Source of the DNA: Anaerovorax odorimutans
GTDB lineage: Bacteria > Bacillota > Clostridia > Peptostreptococcales > Anaerovoracaceae
Assembly (NCBI RefSeq): GCF_024459955.1
Contig: NZ_JANFXK010000001.1
Span: 248,001 to 312,000, forward strand
DNA: 64,000 bases
Direction: 5' to 3'
Shown here piece after piece: positions 19,301 to 26,811 of the stretch. A program made the position numbers and the translations under genes. The notes beneath the pieces were generated by a model. That model was given only the letters and a program-made list of their open reading frames with translations, searched no databases and was not told the DNA's origin. Within the stretch, counting starts at the first letter, position 1, and each line of letters opens with the position of its first letter.

Positions 19301-20485
19301 TTTTTCAGCAAATGCGTCTTTATCTACAAATTGGAATCCTGCATAAACATCATTATATGTCAGATTTCCTCCGAGGGTCATATCAATAGCAGCCGCCTGT
19401 CCATAGTTTACACTGCCAACTCCCCATGTTCCCCAATTTTCTGTACCTGCTGCATTGTCTCCATCGTCATAATAGGACCCTGCGTAAATATTGCCTGCAT
19501 TTCCTCCGGTAAGATTCAGAGTGGTCTTCCCTGTAATCATTACTCTCTGACCAAGTGCTATATCTTTCGTTTTGCCACCGCTGAAATTGAGGGTGGCATT
19601 CTCCACTTCGCCATTGGTACCGCCTAGTAAAATGCCAGCCTGCATCGGGGAAGTCGTTGCTGCGATTGTTCCTCCGCTGATAGTTACGTTAACATCTTTT
19701 ACATAAGTATAGCCAAACGTACCACCGATTACTGCTTCCATATCTCCGCCGCTGATGGTCATGTTTACCGTGTCAATAGAAGCCTTCTCCTTGCGGTTAG
19801 CATAAGTATTGTTTGGAAGGTCTCTAGTTGCTCCGTGGACAATACCGATCGTTCCGCCTTCTACAGTAATATCTGCTGTCTTAACCTTCCCTGCATTAAA
19901 GTTACCACCAACTACATAGTCCACGACTCCGCTCTTTACCGTAATCTTTGTGGTATCTAAATCTGTCTTATCATTTAATCCTTCCGTACCGCCGACTACG
20001 GTAATCATGTTGGCTGCCGCAACCGGTTGCTTTTCTGTGGCAGCATCTCTAGATACAGTCAGGGATTTTTCTTCCTCCCCCTCTTTCCACGATGCGGTAA
20101 ATCCGACTTTGCCATCTTCTAAATCTTTTGCCTCTGTAATTGTAACAGGATAACCCTCTGCAAAAAATACCGTTCCGGCATTGTGAGTCTTACTGCCATC
20201 CTGATTCACATGCGGCTTTGTTGTATCTACAACCTCATCAGTTGCCGCAGCCTTGGCCGCTTTCTTAGTCGTCTGTGCCTTCGCGGCCTCAGTCGGGTCC
20301 TTGTTACTGCTTTCTTCTACCGCAGGCGCTTCTGTCGGCGTCTGGTCTTCCGTCACGACTTTTTCCTGTGTCGCGCCGGTTTCTGCTGCCCAGACGAACG
20401 AGCTTGGGAGCGTCATTGTGAACGCAACCGCGATCACGACGACCCACGCCAGAAGCCTGCTGGATTTCTTTTTCCTTGCTTCCAT
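15692..20485 (-). CDS. Beta-helix/BIG2 surface protein, 1597 residues
   Basis: Start ATG at 20485 (MEARKKKSS) is chosen because AAGGAGG lies 6 nt upstream; an in-frame ATG 87 nt further up lies inside the leader terminator. The signal peptide spans about 1-37 (ending VWAAE), then comes an acidic Thr/Ala linker. Residues 75-450 are beta-rich (VVGGTEGLND, VEGGTIGIVHG). Two roughly 215-residue right-handed beta-helix modules follow, each with LDGNGKTI- or LVGNNHTI-type strands, GHVIGVQNGA, HGIQTYG and GWGGVNV. Next are a BIG2 domain, the shared GDFPAPATITL...HASEYVF module, an alpha-helical Lys/Glu-rich region and a Lys-rich beta domain ending KKIKTK. No sorting signal. Its first 82 and last 230 or so residues are almost identical to those of the next paralogue. 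Likely an extracellular adhesin or matrix protein. Confidence 0.85.
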   Translation of the reverse strand: MEARKKKSSRLLAWVVVIAVAFTMTLPSSFVWAAETGATQEKVVTEDQTPTEAPAVEESSNKDPTEAAKAQTTKKAAKAAATDEVVDTTKPHVNQDGSKTHNAGTVFFAEGYPVTITEAKDLEDGKVGFTASWKEGEEEKSLTVSRDAATEKQPVAAANMITVVGGTEGLNDKTDLDTTKITVKSGVVDYVVGGNFNAGKVKTADITVEGGTIGIVHGATRDLPNNTYANRKEKASIDTVNMTISGGDMEAVIGGTFGYTYVKDVNVTISGGTIAATTSPMQAGILLGGTNGEVENATLNFSGGKTKDIALGQRVMITGKTTLNLTGGNAGNIYAGSYYDDGDNAAGTENWGTWGVGSVNYGQAAAIDMTLGGNLTYNDVYAGFQFVDKDAFAEKYKTSISDISGSEKAPINISVKKAGEAKRGTAEQHTVSMLEKVFPSETLTIETSLAEGKVLDLQEGCTVVVKDGVKDIKAKTGAADVTLQASNTYTVKDGKLASIVAKIGNEGYLTLQDAIEAARAGDTVKLNKDISVDMGKDKTAPAILIDKSITLDGNGKTITAKKSDGAEDGMGHVIGVQNGAKAAIKNLTVDGNNKAARHGIQTYGDGSEANLTSITVKNCFGYGVVANGSSITATRLTTNDNGWGGVNVTKGANVTTEPRFEFNSGNLNEANPIQADNVDKSEVSKDYVNFGKNAGDWYSVNTKTDENAPAIQWKQGIAPAEGEAKVGTLVYATLKEALEAATDGETVTLTKDITVDMGQDANAAAIAITKNITLVGNNHTITAKQTDATKAAKDGLGHVIGVQNGAVVTIENLTVNGNQAAKHGIQTYGENSYAELNNVTVKDCKGYGAVANGSTIIANDLYASGNGWGGVNVSKGSGVETDPSFTLYGGELQKENPIQADNVDGSKVEEAWVDYLAGDWYKVVSEEGKVINWKQGIEIDSVALNAEKSTLTVGDKEQLIAKVIPEDAYNREVKWASSDEKKATVNEQGIVTAVSATGDTPVTITATAANGEKAECEVTIKAATAEGSATITIQPSLDEYDDFNTAAVSTAIENAKTENIKDVVIVMPTEIETVPEDVFEIAKKNTVGKLVIKAEAANRKVGDVDVKTCDATFEFDTKDINKLVSVNTDIVLENMNDVPSSLPEDSAVEKIRLEHEGDFPAPATITLSLTNQKVQEGQKGYLYYENGDELTLIDHGIVEVKANKEVAITLTHASEYVFSTKQMEPAIAADSVENSIKNIGKVVYSAKTGKAIKTARSAYNGFKEQYAGNNESMIRNISTLNEAEKAYQILDDQVQAVKAAMAKFDNFEDSVLTYDQQKQIAQIEADFAKLDKNQKAVMEEEDYGQGYVDYLVELSKASQNREAVSQANRVSKLADQLPATATYSAADKSKIDAARNMYNSVVAETPATKALLTADLAKIQKAETEYRNAKRTAYNNVRISLSTTQYTYNGGAKTPAVYGLSAFVNGRDYSVAYKNNVKTGKATVTVTAIGDCAGLSAKTATFRITPAKAAISKLKKGKKSFKVTIKSQKSAGVSGYQISYSLKKNKSFKSTTTTKTSKTVKKLKAKKNYYVKVRSYKTIDGKKYYGAYSKVKKIKTK

Positions 20486-20551
20486 GTTTTCCTCCTTAAA
20501 AAATAGTACAAAATAAAATACGTAATAGGCGAACCTGCTAAAAATGAGTAC

Positions 20552-20581
20552 AAAAAACACACTATCAATCATGACAGTGTG
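20552..20581 (-). terminator. Leader terminator (possible attenuator) of the 1597-residue gene
   Basis: On the minus strand CACACTGTC, loop ATGATT, GATAGTGTG, then six T, 67 nt before the start codon and about 125 nt after the predicted transcription start. The upstream leader folds into further hairpins, for example GCTAT...ATAGC flanked by ACAA...TTGT near 20641-20681. Confidence 0.65.
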
Positions 20582-20710
20582 TAAACTTTCATTTGATACG
20601 AGCTCCCGGATGGAGGGCCTGCTCCATTAAACTACGTTTTACAACTAGCTATCATGGTCCTAATAGCATCATTGATTGTATTTCACCCTTGCATGTCCCC
20701 TATTTGTACA

Positions 20711-20818
20711 TTTATACTACCCCCCCCCCACTCACTTTTGTCAATACTTTTCATGTTTTTTTAGCAGGAGAAAATTGTTACATTGAAACGATGTAACAGG
20801 CGGATTTCATTATGTAAC
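20711..20818 (-). promoter_or_regulatory. Poly-G promoter cassette of the 1597-residue gene
   Basis: GTTACAT half-sites at 20818-20812, 20797-20791 and (inverted) 20783-20777; A7 tract 20762-20756; TTGACA 20744-20739; ten G 20729-20720; TAGTAT 20719-20714 overlapping TATAAA 20716-20711. Spacer is 19 nt to TAGTAT (22 nt to TATAAA), so losing two G would give the optimal 17. Confidence 0.75.
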
Positions 20819-20863
20819 AAACAGCTCTTGACAGCATCTAAAATGTCATAAAACGGAAAACGA

Positions 20864-21643
20864 CCACATAAAAAGAAACGGACCCGCCTTTCGGCGAAGC
20901 CCGTTTCTTTTTGTGCATGTAATTGCAAGGAATTTGTTTTATTTAGTTTTTATCTTCTTGACCTTGCTGTAAGCTCCGTAATACTTCTTGCCGTCGATCG
21001 TCTTGTACGAACGTACTTTTACGTAGTAAGTCTTCTTGGCTTTCAGTTTTTTCACGGTCTTGCTTGTCTTCGTGGTCGTTGTGCTCTTGAAACTCTTATT
21101 CTTCTTCAACGAGTAAGAAATCTGGTAGCCGCTCACGCCCGCGCTCTTCTGGCTCTTGATCGTTACCTTGAAGGATTTCTTCCCTTTCTTCAGCTTGCTG
21201 ATGGCAGCTTTGGCCGGAGTGATCCTGAAGGTCGCGGTCTTAGCGCTGAGTCCCGCGCAGTCACCGATCGCGGTAACCGTCACGGTCGCCTTTCCGGTCT
21301 TGACGTTATTCCTATAAGCTACGGAGTAGTCTCTTCCGTTTACGAAAGCGGATAATCCGTAGACTGCCGGTGTCTTGGCGCCGCCGGTGTAGGTGTACTG
21401 GGTTGTTGACAGGGAGATTCTCGCGTTGTTGTACGCGGTTCTCTTGGCGTTCCTGTACTCGGTTTCGGCTTTCTGGATCTTATTTAACTCGTTCTCCAAT
21501 AATTGTTTTGCAGCCGGTGTTTCGGCAACTACGCTGTTGTACATGTTTCTGGCCGCGTCGATCTTGCTCTTGTCCGCTGCTGAATAGGTCGCTGTAGCCG
21601 GCAGCTGTTCAACCAGCTTGCTGACTCTGTTGGCCTGTGAAAC
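20864..21643 (-). repeat. 3' repeat shared by the two largest surface genes, copy 2
   Basis: Partner of 15617-16396, same orientation, offset 5247 bp. Confidence 0.85.
20870..20914 (-). terminator. Terminator of the 1838-residue surface gene
   Basis: Same near-symmetrical AAAAAGAAACGG...CCGTTTCTTTTT hairpin as at 15623-15667, 25 nt past the stop codon. Confidence 0.85.
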
Positions 21644-24600
21644 TGTTTCTGCGTCTTTGCTGGCGTCGCGAATATTTCCTAATTCCTGATATATTTCCTC
21701 ATAAGTATAATCTTCATCAAACGCATCACGCTGCAACGCTTCTTTCTGTTCAATATTTAATGCGTTATAGGCTGCTTCCAGTTTATCGACTTCCTTCTGC
21801 TGCGCGTAAGTCATCGCGCCCTTAATTTTGTCCTTAGGGAATTCATCGACTGCCGCTTTGAATGCCTTTACCTGGTCGTCTAACGCTTTATAACTCGCCT
21901 CAGCCTTTTCTAAGGTGTCGTATTTTGTAACTAAGTCTGACGATGCTTCTTTGTATTGTTTTTTGAAACCATTATATGCATCTCTGGCTGCTTTAATCGC
22001 CTGATATACATCATCTGTATATGTGACCGCACCAATTTTACCAATCAGGACATCAACAGAGTCTGCTGCTGTTTCCGGTTCAATCGGCTCACTGCTGATT
22101 ACATAGTCAGAAGCATGGTTCAGAGTAAAGGTAACCTTCTTGCTTTTACCATCTTTACCCGCTTTAACCTCCAGTGGCTCATTATCAATCAGTTGGAGCT
22201 TTCCGTCCCTGAGATAATAGATATATACAGTATCGTTTACCTGGATGTTCTCATCTGTTATGGTAATTGTAATCGTTGCCGGAGCCGGGAAATCACCCTC
22301 ATGTGACAGAGACAGTCCAAGCTTCGCCGCATTCTCAGGAAGCTGCGTTGATACGTCATCAATGTCATTCGTCTTAATCTCTGTATTGACTTCTACAAAT
22401 TTTTCGATAGCCGCAGTCTCGAATTCAAAGGTTGCCTCATAAGTGGTAGCTGTTGCCGGTACTTCTACGATTAATTTGTCCGCATCGCTCTCATTTGCTG
22501 CTACAAAGACTTCTTCACTCAGCACCGGAGCCACATTTTCCGGCATTCTGACAACAACTTCTTCTTTTTCTTTTGCATTTCCAATTGCCTGCATAACGTC
22601 TGATTCGTTGACTACAGTTTCCTCGTCTTCGTTTGTCGTTGTGCTTGGCGCCACTACAACCTTAACCGGTTCTTTAACAGCTTCCTGTTTTTTCTCTACG
22701 GTTATTGTACATTCCGCCGTTTTTTCTCCATCCGCTGCTGTTGCGATGACAGTCGCCTTGCCTTCTTTCACAGCGGTAACAAGTCCATTATCATCGACTG
22801 TTATTACATCACTGTCGTCCTCAACCGTCCATGTAACGTCTGTATCGTATGCATTCTCTGGCGCAATTGTTGCGATAAGCTGCGCCTTGTCTCCTTCAGT
22901 CAGAGACATTTCGTCAGCATTCAGAACAACGTCTGTAATAGCTGCGCCCGGTGCAAACTGAATGATCGTTTTATCGCCATCTTTTTTTGTTATGTAATGC
23001 CATTCAGTGTCTAACTGAATGTCAACCCAATCTGCATTTGGATCCTCAGTGCCAACGTTGTCAATCTGAATAGGATTATTCTCCTGCAGATCTCCACCCT
23101 TAAAGGTAAATGTCGGGTCAGTTTCTACACCGGATCCTTTGCCTACATTGACGCCGCCCCAACCGTTATCGCTGGTATACAGACCTTCGGCTGTCACGCT
23201 TGATCCGTTTGCTACTACTGCATATCCGATACAGTTGGTGATTTGTACATTCTGCAGTTCTGCAGCGCTGTCGCTTCCATATGTCTGTATTCCGTGTCTG
23301 GCTGTATCGTTGCCGTTGATGTCCAGATTCATAATCGTAACACCGCCGCTCTGTACGCCGATCACGTGACCGATATCTGTTTTAGAGCCAATCGCTTTAA
23401 TGGTCTTTCCGTTTCCGTCTAAAGTAATTGCCTTATCAATGAGGATTGCAGGCTGATTTTTATCCGTTCCCATATCCACCTCAATGTCTTCCATTAAGGT
23501 TACTACGGAATTATCTTCAGCGGCAGCAAGCGCCTCTGCGAAAGTCTTATAGGTCACGCCATCTGTCTGAGCTTCGCCCTGTAATTCATTGCTCCACTGA
23601 ATAAGTGTTTTATTGTCTATTTCACGAACGCTCTTCGTTGCGTACCAGGTTCCGGCGTTATCGCCAAATGTAACCCAGTTTGCCTTTGGCGCCTTGTCAC
23701 CGACATTGTCTGCCTGGATTGGATTCTTCTCCTGCAGCGTGCCGCTGTTGAAGATAAAGTTTGGCTCGAAATCCACATCCGTGCCCTGTCCAATATTCAC
23801 TCCGCCCCAGTCATTATCTTTAGCCGTGATTCTGGTCGCGTTCAGCTTACCGCCATTGATCATGAATCCATAACCAACGCAATTGTTCACTGCAACGGAA
23901 GTCACTTTCGCTACGCTCTGCTTCTCTTCTTTACTATATACCTGGATGCCATGTTTTGCGACCTTGTTGCCATCGATTGTCAGGTTTTTAATCGCAGCGT
24001 TTGCACCGCTGTCAACCTGAATCACATGCCCAATGTTTTCGGATCCGGTAGCTGTGATTGTCTTTCCGTTTCCGTCCAGAGTAATGTCCTTATTGATTAG
24101 AATTGCCCCTGTGTTCGGCACGGTGATAGATACTTCAAGGTCTTTGTTTAACTTAACTGTATCCCCATCCTTTGCGGCTTCTATTGCGTCTGCAAGGGAT
24201 TCATAATACAGCTTGCCAATAACGGCTTCGCCATTGACTTCTTCTGCATTGCTAACCTTATAGCCATCTTTTGTTTTGTTGACCGCATATCCTTCAGTTA
24301 CATAATCTGATGGGTTGGAGCTGAAGGTTCCGCCGGTAACGTTAATTCCATCGATTTTATTGCCATCGTCCTTTACAACGTATACGGCTTCACAGGATTT
24401 GGACGCTACGTTGCCTCCACTGATTGAGATGCTTCTGGTGTCTTTTGTCTCATTATTGTGGTTATATCCTTCTGCATAGTCAACGATAATTCCGTTCGGA
24501 ATCAGATCATAAGTTCTGTCTCCAACCTTGCCTTTCAGATCTTTGTCACCCCTGGCATCTATCGTTGCTTTCTGCAGGTCAAGGGCACCGTTTCGCATAA

Positions 24601-26455
24601 CAACGCCCGGTCCTTTTGTACTGATAATCGTTCCGCCGTTGATGTTCAGGTTTCCTGACTGCGGGTGATAAATACCACAGCTCGTATAACCATTAGAAAC
24701 AATTTCACCAATGAGAGCGCCGCCGTTGAAATTAATGGTGGTTCCTCCATCGTTCGTTGTATTATCCTTGGTTCCGTTTCCAGCAATCGCTGCATTATCT
24801 CTGGCTCTCACATAGCCGGCATTCATATTCAGCACGGCGCCGTTTCCGTAAACGCCAATACCATATTCCTGACTATCGATTGACGCTCCTTCAATAGTTA
24901 ATTTGGAATCTATTGCCGTTTCCCATGTGTCAGCCTTTTCATTTCCTATTACGTTGATGCCGTTATCTGTTTTAGAATAAATCTTTCCTCCGGGATAATC
25001 ATCGTAATTTCCCTCACTATATACATAATCCGCTTTGACTGTGCTGTCTTTTATTGTGAGGTCCGCACCTTTCATTACCTTGAGTGGCACATAACCACAA
25101 TTGATGTCTTTTCCATTCAGGTCGAGGGTAAGTTTTTTTGCTTCTACAGCAATTGAACTTTCCAAGGTTACGTCTTTTAACAGCTTTACAGTCTCTTTAT
25201 CTGTTGCTGCTGCGATTGCTTCTGCCAGAGACGCGTATCCCTTGTCTCCAATGTTCGCAACAGATTCCTCATCACTGCTATTTAATGCTCTGACGATAAA
25301 GTTATCTCCTGATTGTTCAGATTTATAGCCAGCAATTACATAGTCTGATGGATTGGAGCTGAAGATTCCGCCACTGATCTTTAAATGGTCTGACGCATCC
25401 GCCCATGTGCCCCATGTCTTATCACTGTTCCACTTATAAGCTACAACTGCATCGTTATGTTCGGATGTAAACTCGCCGGCGGTAATTGTCAGGGAAGGAT
25501 CTCCTCCTGGGTAATTTCTGCTTACTAGAGAAATAGCGGCTCCGTCACAAATCAGTCCATCACCTTCTCCTTTATTGGCTTTATTGTCCTGACCGGTGGC
25601 GATAATCTTTCCGCCTGTGATATTGATACTGCCTTCGCCCGCGCACATCTGAACACCGGTAGCTCCTTCCAGCGTTCCGCCTTCAATAGCTAACTTACCA
25701 TCCTGTGGATGATAGACTGCTGCGTTATCATCAGTCGCAAGTCCTTTAATGGTTCCACCTTTTATGATAATTTCAGTTCCTGAATTCTTTGCCAGACCAT
25801 TTCCGGCAATCCCGTAATATTGACCTACTAAAGTTCCATTTTCAACCGTCAATTTTCCTGCGCCCATTACTCCAACGGCCGCAAATGCGGTTTTTCCACT
25901 ATTGATTTCACCGTTTCCAGTAATAGTTAACTCTGACTCTGCGCCGTTCACTTCTAATGGCTGTGTATGCTGCTGCTCATCAGTAAATAGTTGATCTCCT
26001 CCAGTAATTTTCTTCTCTGCCAGATCTAAAGTAATAGCTTTCTTTCCGGTTACAACTATCTTCTTATCGACGGTTACGTCTTTTAACAGCTTTACAGTCT
26101 CTTTATCTGTTGCTGCCGCGATTGCTTCCTCCAGAGATACATATCCCTTGTCTCCAATGCTCGCAACAGATTCTTCTGTGCTGCCAGGAGTTGTCGGGTC
26201 CTCAGTCCCGGTTGCCGCAGCCTTCGCTGCTTTCTTCTCCGTCTGTGCCTTCGCGGCCTCAGTCGGGTCCTTGTTACTGCTTTCTTCTACTGCAGGCGCT
26301 TCTGTCGGCGTCTGGTCTTCCGTCACGACTTTTTCCTGTGTCGCGCCGGTTTCTGCTGCCCAGACGAATGAGCTTGGGAGCGTCATTGTGAACGCAACCG
26401 CGATCACGACAACCCACGCCAGAAGCCTGCTGGATTTCTTTTTCCTTGCTTCCAT
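20939..26455 (-). CDS. Beta-helix/BIG2 surface protein, 1838 residues
   Basis: Paralogue of the preceding protein. Start at 26455 (MEARKKK, AAGGAGG 6 nt upstream). Signal peptide about 1-37. Then come four parallel beta-helix modules, each opened by a YxSLxEAIAAATDKETVKLLKD-type segment. The last two are long forms with LDGNGKTI, GHVI, HGIQ and GWGGVNV. A BIG2 domain follows (VVLNADEMSLTEGD...), then the shared GDFPAPATITI...HASDYVIS module. A helical region of about 180 residues and a Lys-rich terminal beta domain ending KKIKTK close the protein. No LPXTG or membrane anchor. The nearly identical ends and different middles suggest module exchange between paralogues. Function as an adhesin or biofilm protein is inferred from domain content. 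Confidence 0.85.
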   Translation of the reverse strand: MEARKKKSSRLLAWVVVIAVAFTMTLPSSFVWAAETGATQEKVVTEDQTPTEAPAVEESSNKDPTEAAKAQTEKKAAKAAATGTEDPTTPGSTEESVASIGDKGYVSLEEAIAAATDKETVKLLKDVTVDKKIVVTGKKAITLDLAEKKITGGDQLFTDEQQHTQPLEVNGAESELTITGNGEINSGKTAFAAVGVMGAGKLTVENGTLVGQYYGIAGNGLAKNSGTEIIIKGGTIKGLATDDNAAVYHPQDGKLAIEGGTLEGATGVQMCAGEGSINITGGKIIATGQDNKANKGEGDGLICDGAAISLVSRNYPGGDPSLTITAGEFTSEHNDAVVAYKWNSDKTWGTWADASDHLKISGGIFSSNPSDYVIAGYKSEQSGDNFIVRALNSSDEESVANIGDKGYASLAEAIAAATDKETVKLLKDVTLESSIAVEAKKLTLDLNGKDINCGYVPLKVMKGADLTIKDSTVKADYVYSEGNYDDYPGGKIYSKTDNGINVIGNEKADTWETAIDSKLTIEGASIDSQEYGIGVYGNGAVLNMNAGYVRARDNAAIAGNGTKDNTTNDGGTTINFNGGALIGEIVSNGYTSCGIYHPQSGNLNINGGTIISTKGPGVVMRNGALDLQKATIDARGDKDLKGKVGDRTYDLIPNGIIVDYAEGYNHNNETKDTRSISISGGNVASKSCEAVYVVKDDGNKIDGINVTGGTFSSNPSDYVTEGYAVNKTKDGYKVSNAEEVNGEAVIGKLYYESLADAIEAAKDGDTVKLNKDLEVSITVPNTGAILINKDITLDGNGKTITATGSENIGHVIQVDSGANAAIKNLTIDGNKVAKHGIQVYSKEEKQSVAKVTSVAVNNCVGYGFMINGGKLNATRITAKDNDWGGVNIGQGTDVDFEPNFIFNSGTLQEKNPIQADNVGDKAPKANWVTFGDNAGTWYATKSVREIDNKTLIQWSNELQGEAQTDGVTYKTFAEALAAAEDNSVVTLMEDIEVDMGTDKNQPAILIDKAITLDGNGKTIKAIGSKTDIGHVIGVQSGGVTIMNLDINGNDTARHGIQTYGSDSAAELQNVQITNCIGYAVVANGSSVTAEGLYTSDNGWGGVNVGKGSGVETDPTFTFKGGDLQENNPIQIDNVGTEDPNADWVDIQLDTEWHYITKKDGDKTIIQFAPGAAITDVVLNADEMSLTEGDKAQLIATIAPENAYDTDVTWTVEDDSDVITVDDNGLVTAVKEGKATVIATAADGEKTAECTITVEKKQEAVKEPVKVVVAPSTTTNEDEETVVNESDVMQAIGNAKEKEEVVVRMPENVAPVLSEEVFVAANESDADKLIVEVPATATTYEATFEFETAAIEKFVEVNTEIKTNDIDDVSTQLPENAAKLGLSLSHEGDFPAPATITITITDENIQVNDTVYIYYLRDGKLQLIDNEPLEVKAGKDGKSKKVTFTLNHASDYVISSEPIEPETAADSVDVLIGKIGAVTYTDDVYQAIKAARDAYNGFKKQYKEASSDLVTKYDTLEKAEASYKALDDQVKAFKAAVDEFPKDKIKGAMTYAQQKEVDKLEAAYNALNIEQKEALQRDAFDEDYTYEEIYQELGNIRDASKDAETVSQANRVSKLVEQLPATATYSAADKSKIDAARNMYNSVVAETPAAKQLLENELNKIQKAETEYRNAKRTAYNNARISLSTTQYTYTGGAKTPAVYGLSAFVNGRDYSVAYRNNVKTGKATVTVTAIGDCAGLSAKTATFRITPAKAAISKLKKGKKSFKVTIKSQKSAGVSGYQISYSLKKNKSFKSTTTTKTSKTVKKLKAKKTYYVKVRSYKTIDGKKYYGAYSKVKKIKTK

Positions 26456-26521
26456 GTCTTCCTCCTTAAAAAATAGTACAAAACAAAATATTCGATAGGC
26501 GGATCTGCTAAAAATGAGTAC

Positions 26522-26551
26522 AAAAAACACACTATCAATCATGACAGTGTG
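26522..26551 (-). terminator. Leader terminator (possible attenuator) of the 1838-residue gene
   Basis: Same CACACTGTC...GATAGTGTG hairpin and T6 as at 20552-20581, 67 nt before the start codon. The GGGGC/GCTCT and GGAGC/GCTC differences in the two leaders (near 26568-26598 and 20598-20628) largely keep pairing possible. Confidence 0.65.
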
Positions 26552-26680
26552 TAAACTTTCATTTGATACGAGAGCCCAGGCGGAGGGACTGCCCCATTAA
26601 ACTACTTTTTACAACTAGCTATCATGGTCCTAATAGCATCATTGATTGTATTTCACCTTTGCGGTTCCCCTACTTGTACA

Positions 26681-26788
26681 TTTATACTACCCCCCCCCCA
26701 CTCACTTTTGTCAATACTTTTCGTGTTTTTTTAGCAGGATAAAATCGTTACATTGACACAATGTAACAGGCGGATTTCATTATGTAAC
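26681..26788 (-). promoter_or_regulatory. Poly-G promoter cassette of the 1838-residue gene
   Basis: GTTACAT at 26788-26782 and 26767-26761, inverted ATGTAAC at 26753-26747. With the central TGT the inner pair forms a perfect GTTACATTG/CAATGTAAC palindrome. A7 tract 26732-26726, TTGACA 26714-26709, ten G 26699-26690, TAGTAT 26689-26684. The cassette begins only 23 nt after the stop of the upstream TasA-like gene, with no terminator between. Confidence 0.75.
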
Positions 26789-26811
26789 AAACAGCTCTTG
26801 ACTGCTATCGG

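Larger units (their letters stand above)
20241..20832 (-). repeat. 5' repeat shared by the two largest surface genes, copy 1
   Basis: 592 bp including the half-site triad, poly-G promoter, leader, leader terminator, ribosome site and the first 82 codons. It matches 26211-26802 at a constant offset of 5970 bp without an indel. Confidence 0.85.
26211..26802 (-). repeat. 5' repeat shared by the two largest surface genes, copy 2
   Basis: Partner of 20241-20832, same orientation, offset 5970 bp, no indel, including the same ten-G tract. Confidence 0.85.

Noticed and set aside
20486-20572. 29-residue N-terminal extension (MIDSVFF...) of the 1597-residue protein, and the same at 26456-26542
   Set aside because: The extra ATG lies inside the leader terminator hairpin and has no ribosome site; the ATG at MEARKKK has AAGGAGG and starts a normal signal peptide.
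20590-20640. tRNA-Gly-like string (GTAGTTTAATGG...) in the surface-gene leader
   Set aside because: Acceptor and T arms cannot be formed; only a short resemblance.
20585-20710. Class I c-di-GMP or T-box riboswitch in the leader
   Set aside because: The expected conserved strings (GCACAGGGCAAACC, AGGGTGGNACCGCG) are absent.
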